From: a virus
Strand: one strand, 5' to 3'
DNA length: 47,409 bases
Virus record (IMG/VR): IMGVR_UViG_3300029981_000017
Span: 1 to 47,409 of that record
How positions within the stretch are numbered: the first letter of the stretch is position 1; the number at the start of each line of letters is the position of its first letter. A program made the translations under genes and the position numbers. Below the pieces are notes generated by a model, which saw only the letters and a program-made list of their open reading frames with translations, was not told the DNA's origin and made no database searches. Shown here in pieces: positions 34,274-42,183 of this stretch.

Positions 34274-34514
34274 GCACGATTTCTAACCTATTTTATTAAT
34301 AGTCTCCTTTCCTAAAAAAGGAATAATAAAAGAAAGAATATATATACCAACCCCCTGATTTTGCGCGGCTTCCCCCTTTTTTCCTCTCTGAGATCGGTAC
34401 TTATGCACCTGATATTAATAAATAGGGAAGGAGGTGCGCAATTTTTGAAAAGTTTAAAATGATAAATAAATAAAGTGATGATAAACAAACATTCAAACCT
34501 ATACACTTACTTCC

Positions 34515-34618
34515 TTAAATACTACGACTGCCCAAAATAGAACGGTGTTCCGCTGCGCTGCACGAGTGATTGCACCCATAAATCCCCTGAAGGGGACTTT
34601 TAAATACTACGACTGCCC
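34515..34618. repeat. 19-bp direct repeat pair
   Basis: TTAAATACTACGACTGCCC occurs at 34515-34533 and 34600-34618, spaced 85 bases start to start. The interval holds AATCCCCTGAAGGGGA, a palindrome frequent in Bacteroidota intergenic DNA. Confidence 0.7.
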
Positions 34619-34623
34619 GGTAA

Positions 34624-34661
34624 ATAAAAGGCCATCCTGATTGCTCAGAATGGCCTTAAAA
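34624..34661. terminator. Terminator of the early (replication) operon
   Basis: AAGGCCAT and ATGGCCTT form a perfect 8-bp stem (34628-34635 with 34650-34657) with a T-run on the minus strand. It lies 30 bases after the last early gene. Confidence 0.8.
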
Positions 34662-34690
34662 GAAGGTTCGAATTCTCCCTCAAGTTGAAC

Positions 34691-34957
34691 CTACGGAAGC
34701 TCAATATAGAATTGACCTCTCTGGATAATGAGTTCCATTCCTTCAATATCTTCTTTGTCGTAATCCATTTCGAGAAGTTCAGTCTTGGTGTATAAGTTTG
34801 ACGGATCATCATCGCCTTCCCAATATAGGTGCGACTTTGATACTCTTGCTTCACCAAAACCGCTTAAAGTTCTTTCCTGTGCGATTACAATGAAATCTTG
34901 TTCTAACTGTTTTTTGCTCAATTTGTCGAGCTTCTTTTTTAAGTCTTTTAGTTTCAT
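34691..34957 (-). CDS. Small early protein, unknown
   Basis: 88 residues: basic coiled-coil N-terminus (MKLKDLKKKLDKLSKKQLEQ) then an acidic alpha/beta part with GDDDPSNLYTKTE. It is the last gene of the leftward early operon. No family recognised. Confidence 0.6.
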   Translation of the reverse strand: MKLKDLKKKLDKLSKKQLEQDFIVIAQERTLSGFGEARVSKSHLYWEGDDDPSNLYTKTELLEMDYDKEDIEGMELIIQRGQFYIELP

Positions 34958-34996
34958 AATGATTATTGTTTTAGTTCAAATTGGTCAAATGTCGGT

Positions 34997-35194
34997 CTAT
35001 AATTGCGGCACTTCTAAGCATACCGCTTTGAGAGTCTTATCAATAAATTCGAGGGTTAAAACCTCGTATTTATTTTCAAGGTGTGTAATCTGTTTGCCAA
35101 CGACCATTTCGCTCAGTTCGTCTTTAAACAGATATCGGTCGCGGGTTTTATCCGTCTGGTCATCTCGCTGAAGGATGTAAAATTTAACGGTCAT
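34997..35194 (-). CDS. Small early protein, unknown
   Basis: 65 residues from ATG at 35194, chosen because it overlaps the stop of the DnaA-like gene as ATGA. Compact alpha/beta (TVKFYILQRDDQTDKTRDRY then KYEVLTLEFI). The overlap suggests coupled expression with the DnaA-like protein. Confidence 0.6.
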   Translation of the reverse strand: MTVKFYILQRDDQTDKTRDRYLFKDELSEMVVGKQITHLENKYEVLTLEFIDKTLKAVCLEVPQL

Positions 35195-35508
35195 AGCACA
35201 CATTTGTAAAAGCGTTCGTATTTATCCTTGAATTTGATATTTGTTTCAAGAAGATTCTTAATCGTTTTTTGAGAATGAACCACTGTTGAATGATCTTTTC
35301 CATAATATCCTGCAGATGCTACCTGAGATTGCTTTAATGTTATATGTCGATAAACCATCATTACCTGACGAGCTTCAACAACTTCCCGCTTTCTTGTTTT
35401 TTTTGTTATCAGTTCGGGTTTAAATCCCCAAATGTCCGCGGCAATTTCATCCGGACTCATTAATCCAGGTATTGCCATCGCATTGGTTATTTTTTTCTCT
35501 TTTGTCAT
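35191..35508 (-). CDS. Stand-alone DnaA domain-IV-like DNA-binding protein
   Basis: 105 residues. Residues 38-95 follow the DnaA C-terminal domain: RKREVVEARQVMMVYRH, a helix-turn-helix with SQVASAGYYGKDHSTVVHS, and KTIKNLLE. The GKDHSTVVH element matches the DnaA signature (G/SRDHTTVLH) that reads DnaA boxes. The ATPase domain is absent. A protein with only this domain could recognise the phage origin, or occupy host DnaA sites. It fits replication genes next to it and the GTGC repeat zone about 1 kb away. Confidence 0.8.
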   Translation of the reverse strand: MTKEKKITNAMAIPGLMSPDEIAADIWGFKPELITKKTRKREVVEARQVMMVYRHITLKQSQVASAGYYGKDHSTVVHSQKTIKNLLETNIKFKDKYERFYKCVL

Positions 35509-35531
35509 GACTTAGAAACCTTTAGATTTTA

Positions 35532-35915
35532 TTAATCGTGTGCTGGTGTGCTTGTGGTACCAAATAACGCATTCTGGACGGGTTTCGATTTTACCCTTTC
35601 GCAGAGGATTAGATAAAAGTCGGCCTTATTAACATCGGCCACTTTATCTTTGTACATGTAGAAAAGCTCAGAGCGCAATTCTTCAGGAGATAAACCTGCA
35701 TCCAACCGGCTGATGTATTCGTTGATCTGATGCAGCAGTATGGGGCGCAAAGCAGCCACCCGAATAATGCCGTGATTCTGGAATACTCCACCTTTATAAA
35801 TCCGCATCTCCAGTTCTTTTCCAACCGAATACTTCGGACCTTTCAGCCTGATGGTCGTAAAGAAATCACAGCTGCACTTATTGTTCCAGTTCTTTTGAAA
35901 TTTTAATTGATCCAT
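35532..35915 (-). CDS. Early protein, unknown
   Basis: 127 residues from ATG at 35915 (MDQLKFQKNWNNKCSC), just after the stop of the methyltransferase gene; an upstream start at 35969 would overlap it. It has a CSC pair near the N-terminus, an LRPILLHQINEYISR helix and a Pro-rich end. No family recognised. Confidence 0.6.
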   Translation of the reverse strand: MDQLKFQKNWNNKCSCDFFTTIRLKGPKYSVGKELEMRIYKGGVFQNHGIIRVAALRPILLHQINEYISRLDAGLSPEELRSELFYMYKDKVADVNKADFYLILCERVKSKPVQNALFGTTSTPAHD

Positions 35916-35919
35916 TATT

Positions 35920-36543
35920 TTAATTATTTGCGTTAAAAAATGCTTTTGCAAAGCCAACCGGAGTAACACTTCTCAGTTCTTTGGTCCGGTCTGATTTGCC
36001 ACCGTATAAGCGCCACATCTTCGATCCTTCCAATGCCAAGACTGGCGTTTTATACAATCGTGTGTTAAACTCTCCGTAAAGAGCGGTTTTCTTGGTGTAT
36101 GGCTCTCCAAAATCACATGGATTAAAATACATCTTTGGATTTCCAACTTCAGGTACCAGGGTGTGGAGTCTTCCGATCGGGTTTTCAATTACCCACCATT
36201 CGGGTTGGAATAGTTCAACCAGGAACAGAGTGGCCAGAACAAATCCGATCGACATATCCACCGTGTTTTCAAATTGCACATCCTTACCAAAGTATTGCGC
36301 CGGTTGAGTTTCCTTTTCTTTGAACCAACGTGCGCCAGAAACGGCAAAATCGGTACATGGTACAGCTGATAAAATGCCGTGCACCTTCTTTCCTTCCTGA
36401 TGATAGGAAATTGCTGCCGGAATGGTATCTTCAAAAATATCCTGACCGTGTTTGATGTCAAGCTGAATTACATTGTACCCAGCTTCACTGTAAGGTTTCG
36501 ACCAGTTTCCTGTATAATCAAAAAGGGAAAGAATAGTTTTCAT
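35920..36543 (-). CDS. Compact C5-cytosine DNA methyltransferase
   Basis: 207 residues. Motif I-like FDYTGNWSKPYSEAGY, then catalytic PCTDFAVSGARWF (Cys63), then motif VI IENPIGRL (ENP at 120-122), and a motif VIII-like DFGEPYTKKTALYG. It is half the usual length of Dcm-type enzymes and lacks an obvious large target recognition domain, as in a known group of short phage methylases. It would methylate cytosine, probably to evade restriction. Start overlaps the preceding stop (ATGA). Confidence 0.82.
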   Translation of the reverse strand: MKTILSLFDYTGNWSKPYSEAGYNVIQLDIKHGQDIFEDTIPAAISYHQEGKKVHGILSAVPCTDFAVSGARWFKEKETQPAQYFGKDVQFENTVDMSIGFVLATLFLVELFQPEWWVIENPIGRLHTLVPEVGNPKMYFNPCDFGEPYTKKTALYGEFNTRLYKTPVLALEGSKMWRLYGGKSDRTKELRSVTPVGFAKAFFNANN

Positions 36544-36743
36544 ATACCGCTTTCTCTTATTGTTTGCATTCTAATTTCATAAAGTAGGCTGTCCATTGCA
36601 AATTCAGGTGTTGAATGAAACCAAGGCATAGAAGCAATTCCGGCTACCGAGATAAAATGAGTCCAGTATTTTTTACTATACCATCTTCTTTTCTGGATTT
36701 CGACAACCCATCCTTTTGGATATTTTTTGATTCTGAATTTCAT
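36540..36743 (-). CDS. Small basic early protein
   Basis: 67 residues, basic and aromatic at the N-terminus (KFRIKKYPKGWVVEIQKRRW) with two strands and a helix, suggesting nucleic-acid binding. It lies 2 bp after the primase-helicase and overlaps the methyltransferase by 4 bp. No named family. Confidence 0.6.
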   Translation of the reverse strand: MKFRIKKYPKGWVVEIQKRRWYSKKYWTHFISVAGIASMPWFHSTPEFAMDSLLYEIRMQTIRESGI

Positions 36744-36745
36744 TG

Positions 36746-39700
36746 CTAAAAAGTATCAGTGTATTTTTCGTTTGCAATGGTGAAGTATTCGATGCCACCT
36801 GATTTATCGGCATCGCCTTCGAATATGTAATCCGGATTGTGTTCTTTCCAGCTGAAGAAGTCCATGCCGTCCTCGTTAGGTCGGTTCGGGTTGAAGTGGA
36901 AGTGCTTGTATTTGCAGTAAAACAGCAGTCTCTTTTTAAACGAGGTACTGGTTACATATTTCCGGGCATGTTGATTAAGTTCCAGAAAATCATCAAACAA
37001 TACCTTGCGACTTTCGCGTTGGTTCAGTTTCGATCCACCTTCAGGATTATTATTCGTGTCAACGGCAAACGTAACATCGGCCCATTGCAGAATATCCTCA
37101 CCAATTTGTTGGCGCAAACGTCGTTTTTCGAGGGTTTCCATCGGTGGATCCACAATTCCTTTGTTCTTTCCTGCCCAGCTGTCTCTGATGCTCTGAAAAT
37201 ACAGCTGCAAACAGGTTCCCATCAGGTTGTAGAATAAATTCCACTGGTCGAAACCCCATTCAGTAAAAAAGTTAATCCCGAAATCGTCGATTGGTTTGTG
37301 GTTGTCGTTGTAAAAATCGGAGAAGGCCACAAATGCCTGGCGATCGCGAAAACTCGATCCTTCGCCGTTTATGGCATGGTTCGAAGTGATCAGCAGCTTT
37401 GGAGTATCTTCCTGCTCGAGCGTAAAGCCGGGAGCGCCTTTTGGGTTCACCTTCAGTTTTCCGGAGATAACCGGGAAGAAGAATTCGAAATCGATGTTGG
37501 CGCGAACGTCATCGAGGAATATCACTTTTGTTTTCTCGGTCACATCGCCAAACAGGAAGTTATCTTCGGTTATTTTCTTGTTTTTGGCTGCGATGTATTC
37601 GGTAGGTATAATCTGCTCGATGGCACGGCCAAGAATGGATTTACCTGTTCTCCCGTTACTGGATCCCACTTCCGAAATTTTACCGTCCATGCAAATCACC
37701 GCTTTCAGTTCTGAGTCGTTTTTGTAGTCGTGGAGCAGGTACCCGATGGCAGTAAGTTTGTTGATCAGGTGGCGCGAGTTCATCACCAGTTCGTCGAGTT
37801 CCGGAGCGTCCTCGTCCTTATTGGTTTCTTTAAACCGTGCCTCTTTGCGCCATGTGAAGTTGGAGCAGTTGCGCAGGAAACCTAAAAAATGACAGTTCAG
37901 TGCATCATCCGAATAATCGATGAAGAATTCGCCGTTCGGAATATCCCGAAATTCAGGAGCCAGTTGTGGGCGCAATTCGTCGTTCATCACGGTAACGGTA
38001 ATCATTGGCGCAGTCTTTTCGATCTGTGCCTTGATGATCTTTTCTTCCCATACGTGGCGAGGGAATTCAGTATAACTCACTTCCTTAATTCCATCAGCCG
38101 AAATCTCCCAAATCTTATCGCGGAAAAACATGCATTGCGTGTCGCGGAGTGCTTTTTCAATGCTCGGAGTAAAGTACTTCAGATTCGAAAGCTTTTCGTG
38201 ACCCAGGTATTGCGGTCCGCCACGATAAATCATGTTCAGCACAGCAATCTCTTTTATTTCTTCAGTAAATTCAGTCACAAAATCTTTGATGGCATAATTA
38301 TCGACCTTATGCAGCACCCGGCTCTGGAGACGAATAAAATCCCATGCTCCGGATTTCATCTGAATGCGCCAGTAACCACGGTTCATCAGGAAGTTGAAGC
38401 AATTATAATAGTTGAATGAAAGTTCTTCGCGCAAGTCTCCACTTTTGGTTTCGATCTGCCGTTTTTCCCAATACTGCTCGTAAGGTTGCAGTTTCTGAGC
38501 CATTTCGAGTTTCCAGGCTTCGTTGAAACGTCGCTCAGTACTTCGTATTTTAAACAACTTTAGGTCTTTGATGGCTTCAAAGTGAACCTTGGCAAATTCA
38601 TCGGCATCGTTCAAAAGCCACAGGTCGGCCAGCTGCTTATCGTTCATGGTCGTGATCTTATGCAGCTGCACAAATTCGCCTTTGCCCTGCTTATCTTTCA
38701 TGGCATAGGCAATATCTTCCGAAAGCTTTATTTCGTTTTTGGGCAGTACCTGCACCAGTAAGTCGTCGATTCCCTTGGCTCCTTTATCGTTCGGTTTCAC
38801 ATATCCAAACCAAATCTCGACCGAAATATTCATGTTGCCCATGGTCATCATATACTCCTTATAATTCTTCACAGCCGAGAAGAACGAGCGTGGGCGCATG
38901 TCGATGTTGTCGCCGTTTTTCAGGTTGCCCGAAAGGTCGCTCCAGTCGGAGTCGAGCAGAAAAATAATCTGCTTCACTTCGCACTTTTGCACAATCAGTT
39001 GAATTTCGGGAGGGAGGGCGCGGTCTTTTCCGGCAATGTTCTGGATGCCCATAATACCGATGCTCGGAATGCCATGTTTACACGATTTTTCGGCTTTCTT
39101 TTCGCCTTCCTGAATAAACAGAATGTCGATCGGTTGGGCAAAGTGGTATTTGCGACGAATAAACTCCGGAATGTAAATGTGTGAACCGGATCCGGCAGGA
39201 GATTGGTATTTCATCGGCTTGCCATCCTTGGCCTTATGCAGATCAGGATTCTGCCAGCGCACGCGGATAAGCGGAACTAACTTGGTCGATTTCTCGGGCT
39301 TGAATTTGACTTGTTTGCCATCTAAATCGTAGTAATAAATAAGCATATCGTCGCCAGTTCCCGGTACAACTTCGCCATACTGTGTTTTGGTACCCGAAAG
39401 GAACGATGGGCGAGTGGTTACCTTCTGTCCTCCCGGAGTATCTTCGGTAATTTCAACCGAAACATCGTCGTAAGTCAGTCCCGATTCACGCAATTGACGA
39501 TCGGCAAAGTTCTCCTGCTTTTTATCTTTCGAACCCTGTCGTTTCTTTTCGGCTTCGTACTGGAGACGTTCTTTGCGTTTGGCTTCGTCTTCCACATCAA
39601 TTCCGTGCTTGTTGGCTAGTTGCTCCAACGCTTCCGGATATTTCAGTCCATCGACTTCCTTCAGGTATTTGGCAGCTGAGTTACATCCCCAGTCGCAATG

Positions 39701-39883
39701 GAAGCACTTAACGATTTGCTTCGACCGGTTAAACATCAGGCCTTTTTTCTTTTTGACGTCGATTTTGCCACATTTAGGGCATTTGGTGTATTCCTGTGAT
39801 CCCGATTTTTCGAGACCAGTCAAAACGTCTTCCAACTTGGAAGCGTTGTTGATACGTTCTGCAAGTTCTTTAGGTATTGCCAT
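36746..39883 (-). CDS. Multidomain primase-helicase (zinc finger, TOPRIM, SF3-type ATPase)
   Basis: 1045 residues, largest in the window. A zinc finger (CPKC 35-38, CFHC 60-63) is followed by a TOPRIM domain (ILFIQEGEKKAEKS near 255, IIFLLDSDWSD near 309). After a long middle part comes an SF3/D5-like ATPase: Walker A SSNGRTGKSIL near 740, Walker B VIFLDDVR near 788 and sensor LLITSNHA. It would synthesise primers and unwind phage DNA. It is fused rather than split into two genes, and is the core of the early operon. Confidence 0.88.
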   Translation of the reverse strand: MAIPKELAERINNASKLEDVLTGLEKSGSQEYTKCPKCGKIDVKKKKGLMFNRSKQIVKCFHCDWGCNSAAKYLKEVDGLKYPEALEQLANKHGIDVEDEAKRKERLQYEAEKKRQGSKDKKQENFADRQLRESGLTYDDVSVEITEDTPGGQKVTTRPSFLSGTKTQYGEVVPGTGDDMLIYYYDLDGKQVKFKPEKSTKLVPLIRVRWQNPDLHKAKDGKPMKYQSPAGSGSHIYIPEFIRRKYHFAQPIDILFIQEGEKKAEKSCKHGIPSIGIMGIQNIAGKDRALPPEIQLIVQKCEVKQIIFLLDSDWSDLSGNLKNGDNIDMRPRSFFSAVKNYKEYMMTMGNMNISVEIWFGYVKPNDKGAKGIDDLLVQVLPKNEIKLSEDIAYAMKDKQGKGEFVQLHKITTMNDKQLADLWLLNDADEFAKVHFEAIKDLKLFKIRSTERRFNEAWKLEMAQKLQPYEQYWEKRQIETKSGDLREELSFNYYNCFNFLMNRGYWRIQMKSGAWDFIRLQSRVLHKVDNYAIKDFVTEFTEEIKEIAVLNMIYRGGPQYLGHEKLSNLKYFTPSIEKALRDTQCMFFRDKIWEISADGIKEVSYTEFPRHVWEEKIIKAQIEKTAPMITVTVMNDELRPQLAPEFRDIPNGEFFIDYSDDALNCHFLGFLRNCSNFTWRKEARFKETNKDEDAPELDELVMNSRHLINKLTAIGYLLHDYKNDSELKAVICMDGKISEVGSSNGRTGKSILGRAIEQIIPTEYIAAKNKKITEDNFLFGDVTEKTKVIFLDDVRANIDFEFFFPVISGKLKVNPKGAPGFTLEQEDTPKLLITSNHAINGEGSSFRDRQAFVAFSDFYNDNHKPIDDFGINFFTEWGFDQWNLFYNLMGTCLQLYFQSIRDSWAGKNKGIVDPPMETLEKRRLRQQIGEDILQWADVTFAVDTNNNPEGGSKLNQRESRKVLFDDFLELNQHARKYVTSTSFKKRLLFYCKYKHFHFNPNRPNEDGMDFFSWKEHNPDYIFEGDADKSGGIEYFTIANEKYTDTF

Positions 39884-39935
39884 AGTGGGTGCCCCGAAGG
39901 GAAAAGTTAACTTATAAGTGAATTTTTTGATTGTT

Positions 39936-40298
39936 TTAGTCGCGGAGTGGCCAGTGGCTTTTGGGTCGCTCTGAAAAATGCATGCAGGCCTTCCAGTCGC
40001 CCCATCGGTAGGGCTTGCTGGCTTCGTACTGAATTACTTTTTGAGCAACATTATTGCGGTGGTGGCGGTAACCGTACTGTTTGGTGATTCCACAGCCGGT
40101 TAATGCGAAAAGAGCTACAATAAAAAGTGCAATTACAGTAAACGAGAACAGGCATGAAAAAACAAATACTTTCCGGCTGTAATTGATGTTTAAGCCACAT
40201 TCGGGGCACACATTCATGTGTACACGTCGGTCAAATATGGCACCACAGGTACATTCGTGCCACATTTCGTGATTACTAAGTTGGGTTGATTGTTTCAT
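39936..40298 (-). CDS. Zinc-ribbon membrane protein
   Basis: 120 residues. A zinc ribbon (Cys16, Cys18, Cys31, Cys34 in CTCG and CPECG) precedes one transmembrane segment (VFVFSCLFSFTVIALFIVAL) that ends in LTGCGITKQYGY, which looks like a lipobox and a mature lipoprotein start. The protein could be a fusion of a zinc-ribbon leader with a small lipoprotein, or be anchored with the ribbon inside the cell. It lies between the DGR and the primase-helicase. Confidence 0.6.
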   Translation of the reverse strand: MKQSTQLSNHEMWHECTCGAIFDRRVHMNVCPECGLNINYSRKVFVFSCLFSFTVIALFIVALFALTGCGITKQYGYRHHRNNVAQKVIQYEASKPYRWGDWKACMHFSERPKSHWPLRD

Positions 40299-40307
40299 TA
40301 TTGATTT

Positions 40308-40613
40308 TTAAGTAAATAAGTATCTGTCATTTTCTTCAATTATAGTTGTTGTAAACGGGAAACCGGCTTCAGGAATCTTCTGAATCACTTCAATCAGTCC
40401 GGTTGATCCGGTAAAAACTACATGCTTCCGGTTGTCAAACGATATTTGCAAACACAAACACTTTCCGGATCCTTTCTCCTTGAATACCTTTGAGTCTTCA
40501 ACTTTGAAATGATGAACTACGATCTCCCTATTGAGTATTCTCGACATCTTGATTTTGTCACCTTCAAAAGCCAGGCTTTCGACCTTGATGTTGAATTGGC
40601 TAAATGAATTCAT
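40308..40613 (-). CDS. Candidate DGR accessory protein
   Basis: 101 residues from ATG at 40613, overlapping the reverse-transcriptase stop as ATGA, so translation is coupled. An upstream frame to 40661 exists but lies inside the reverse-transcriptase gene. The product is a compact beta protein (KCLCLQISF, RKHVVFTGSTGLIEVI, FPFTTTII), not the four-helix Avd type of Bordetella phage. Constant coupling makes it a candidate DGR cofactor, perhaps nucleic-acid binding. Function is not established. Confidence 0.65.
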   Translation of the reverse strand: MNSFSQFNIKVESLAFEGDKIKMSRILNREIVVHHFKVEDSKVFKEKGSGKCLCLQISFDNRKHVVFTGSTGLIEVIQKIPEAGFPFTTTIIEENDRYLFT

Positions 40614-41560
40614 GCAAGTAGTTTTTTCATTAGGTTTTTTGAATTGCAGTGCGCTGCCCATCCGTTGTATGATGCAATTGATTGAGCATTTCTTCTGGTT
40701 TTAAGCATTCGGGCAAAGTTCTGTTTGATGCTCTTCCGGAGAAGGACATGCGTGTGTCGGAAAACATAGCCAACAAAGTCAATCCCCCGTGCATCAACCG
40801 GAAATATCTGGTAGTTTCCTTTGATGGTCAGTTTCAGCCGGTCATTCAGATATGTCCTCATTTCAGCAAGCAATTGGTGCAAATAAGGCTTGCTGCTTGA
40901 GAGGATCACCAGGTCATCAGCATAGCGGAAATAATACTTTACATGCCGGTCCTCTTTCATCCAGTGATCGAAATAAGAGAGATAGAAGTTTGCAAAGTAC
41001 TGGCTTAAGTAGTTACCGATCGGAAGGCCATCGGTAGAATCAATAATCTCATCGAGAAGCCACAACAGGTCATTATCCTTGATTTTACGGCGGAGCAGCT
41101 GCTTGAGTATTTCATGATCCACATTCGGATAAAACTTCCGGATATCGAGTTTCAGGCAATATTGAGTATTGTCAACATCTTTCAGTGCTCGTTTCACTGC
41201 ATTGGCCGCAGCATGTATGCCTTTCCCTTTGATGCAGGAATAAGTATCAGCCGTAAATGTTGACACGAATATGGGCTCCAGAACGTTCATAACTGCGTGA
41301 TGGGTAATCCGGTCAGGGAAATAAGGCAAACGGAATATTACCCGCTCTTTCGGTTCAAAGATGGTGAATGTGGTATATTCAGACGTTTGATAGGTTTTAT
41401 CCTTCAGCATTTCATGCAGTTTTTGAATGTTTGCTTCCCGGTTCCGGTCGTGCCCGATTACTCCAGGCTGTTTTGATTTCCCTTTTCGGGCAATCTCATC
41501 AGCCAACTGGAGGTTGTCGATGCTGTAAATTTTCTCGTATAGATTTCCGATTCTTTTCAT
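40610..41560 (-). CDS. DGR reverse transcriptase
   Basis: 316 residues. Reverse-transcriptase motifs in order: FRLPYFPDRITHH, catalytic Asp139 in CLKLDIRKFYP, LPIGNYLSQYFANFYLS (residues 179-195), then YADD (213-216). The IGxxxSQ and the end with GIDFVGYVFRH agree with the Bacteroidota DGR type. There is no intron maturase domain or retron msr/msd structure. The template repeat lies about 100 bases upstream and two variable repeats beyond it, so function is well supported: it copies template RNA with adenine-specific errors and directs the cDNA to the target genes. Confidence 0.95.
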   Translation of the reverse strand: MKRIGNLYEKIYSIDNLQLADEIARKGKSKQPGVIGHDRNREANIQKLHEMLKDKTYQTSEYTTFTIFEPKERVIFRLPYFPDRITHHAVMNVLEPIFVSTFTADTYSCIKGKGIHAAANAVKRALKDVDNTQYCLKLDIRKFYPNVDHEILKQLLRRKIKDNDLLWLLDEIIDSTDGLPIGNYLSQYFANFYLSYFDHWMKEDRHVKYYFRYADDLVILSSSKPYLHQLLAEMRTYLNDRLKLTIKGNYQIFPVDARGIDFVGYVFRHTHVLLRKSIKQNFARMLKTRRNAQSIASYNGWAAHCNSKNLMKKLLA

Positions 41561-41660
41561 GCCTTTGCTTTTATTTGGTCGCTTTCGCTTTTAGCTACCA
41601 GCGCCCATTTAAATGAGTTTATTTTTTGCACTGTTGGCAAGGTCTACGCTGCCAGTATTC

Positions 41661-41742
41661 GCATAGGTGAGAGCTGACATTCGTATTCGTGTTATCGTAG
41701 TTGTAATTCGAGTTCGAAAAACTGAAACTGGAAGACAGAACT
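41661..41742 (-). repeat. DGR template repeat (TR)
   Basis: Non-coding copy between the reverse transcriptase and the first target gene. Read on the minus strand in target frame it is rich in AAC, AAT and TAC codons (Asn and Tyr), typical of DGR templates. It has 22 A in the 81 bases compared; all differences to both variable repeats fall on them. Confidence 0.95.
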
Positions 41743-41771
41743 AACAGCAACGCAGCGTACAACCTTTTATC

Positions 41772-42179
41772 TTATTCAGAATACAGAAAGTATTCTTTGT
41801 ACTCTTCCTGGAACTGTTCGGCTATATACTCAGCCTTCTCTGAGGTATCAGTGCAAAGGCGAGAGCCGACACCCGCATTCGCGCTAACGAAGTTGTAATC
41901 CGAGCCCGAAAAACCGAAACCGGAAGACAGAACCCTGTACCATGGATAGTATTTCCATTGCGATGATTTGCTCCAGTCCGGACGCCATCCGTTGTTAATT
42001 GCCAGGAATATAATCATCAGCTTATAGGCTGAAATGATCGGTTTGCGAAGGTCTTCCGGGATCATCGATACATCAGGTAGCGCTGTTGGATCAATATTTT
42101 CCTTTGCACAAGCATCTTCAAACGATTTGATTGTTCTGAAATAGAATACGGGTTGGTTTTTTATTGATTTTTTAGCCAT
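41772..42179 (-). CDS. DGR target protein 1 (variable protein)
   Basis: 135 residues. A helical N-terminus is followed by NNGWRPDWSKSSQWKYYPWY and the variable stretch at residues 83-109, framed by SSGFGFS and VGSRLC. Diversified sites are at 92, 94-103. It is a paralogue of the 158-residue product upstream, sharing the GWxPDWS and GSRLC blocks. No signal peptide or membrane segment. The pattern of constant frame and exposed loops suggests a ligand-binding fold, perhaps C-type-lectin-like, but the fold cannot be named by eye. Its gene is directly before the TR. Confidence 0.9.
   Translation of the reverse strand: MAKKSIKNQPVFYFRTIKSFEDACAKENIDPTALPDVSMIPEDLRKPIISAYKLMIIFLAINNGWRPDWSKSSQWKYYPWYRVLSSGFGFSGSDYNFVSANAGVGSRLCTDTSEKAEYIAEQFQEEYKEYFLYSE
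41853..41934 (-). repeat. DGR variable repeat 1 (VR1)
   Basis: Aligned gap-free to the TR. Fifteen of 22 template-A positions differ in 81 bases, and none of the other 59. It encodes residues 83-109 of the 135-residue target. The 3' part (coding sense GGCTCTCGCCTTTGC) is the same in VR2 and differs from the TR at three A. Confidence 0.95.
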
Positions 42180-42183
42180 GGTT

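Larger units (their letters stand above)
34001..34690. other. Non-coding boundary region with GTGC repeats and direct repeats
   Basis: No credible gene in about 690 bases. It contains nine GTGC words in 34118-34266, five of them GTGCAA, with spacings of 8, 10 and 11 bases in the densest part, like replication iterons or clustered protein sites. It also holds a 19-bp direct repeat at 34515-34533 and 34600-34618, and a CCCC-tgaa-GGGG hairpin between the two copies. A terminator ends it. Confidence 0.55.

Noticed and set aside
34312-34506. Minus-strand open frame of 64 residues in the boundary region
   Set aside because: Very hydrophobic, low-complexity translation of AT-rich DNA with no operon context or leader.
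40610-41560. Reverse transcriptase as a group II intron or retron enzyme
   Set aside because: No maturase/endonuclease domain or intron boundary and no retron RNA; the adjacent TR and two VRs with A-only differences identify a DGR.
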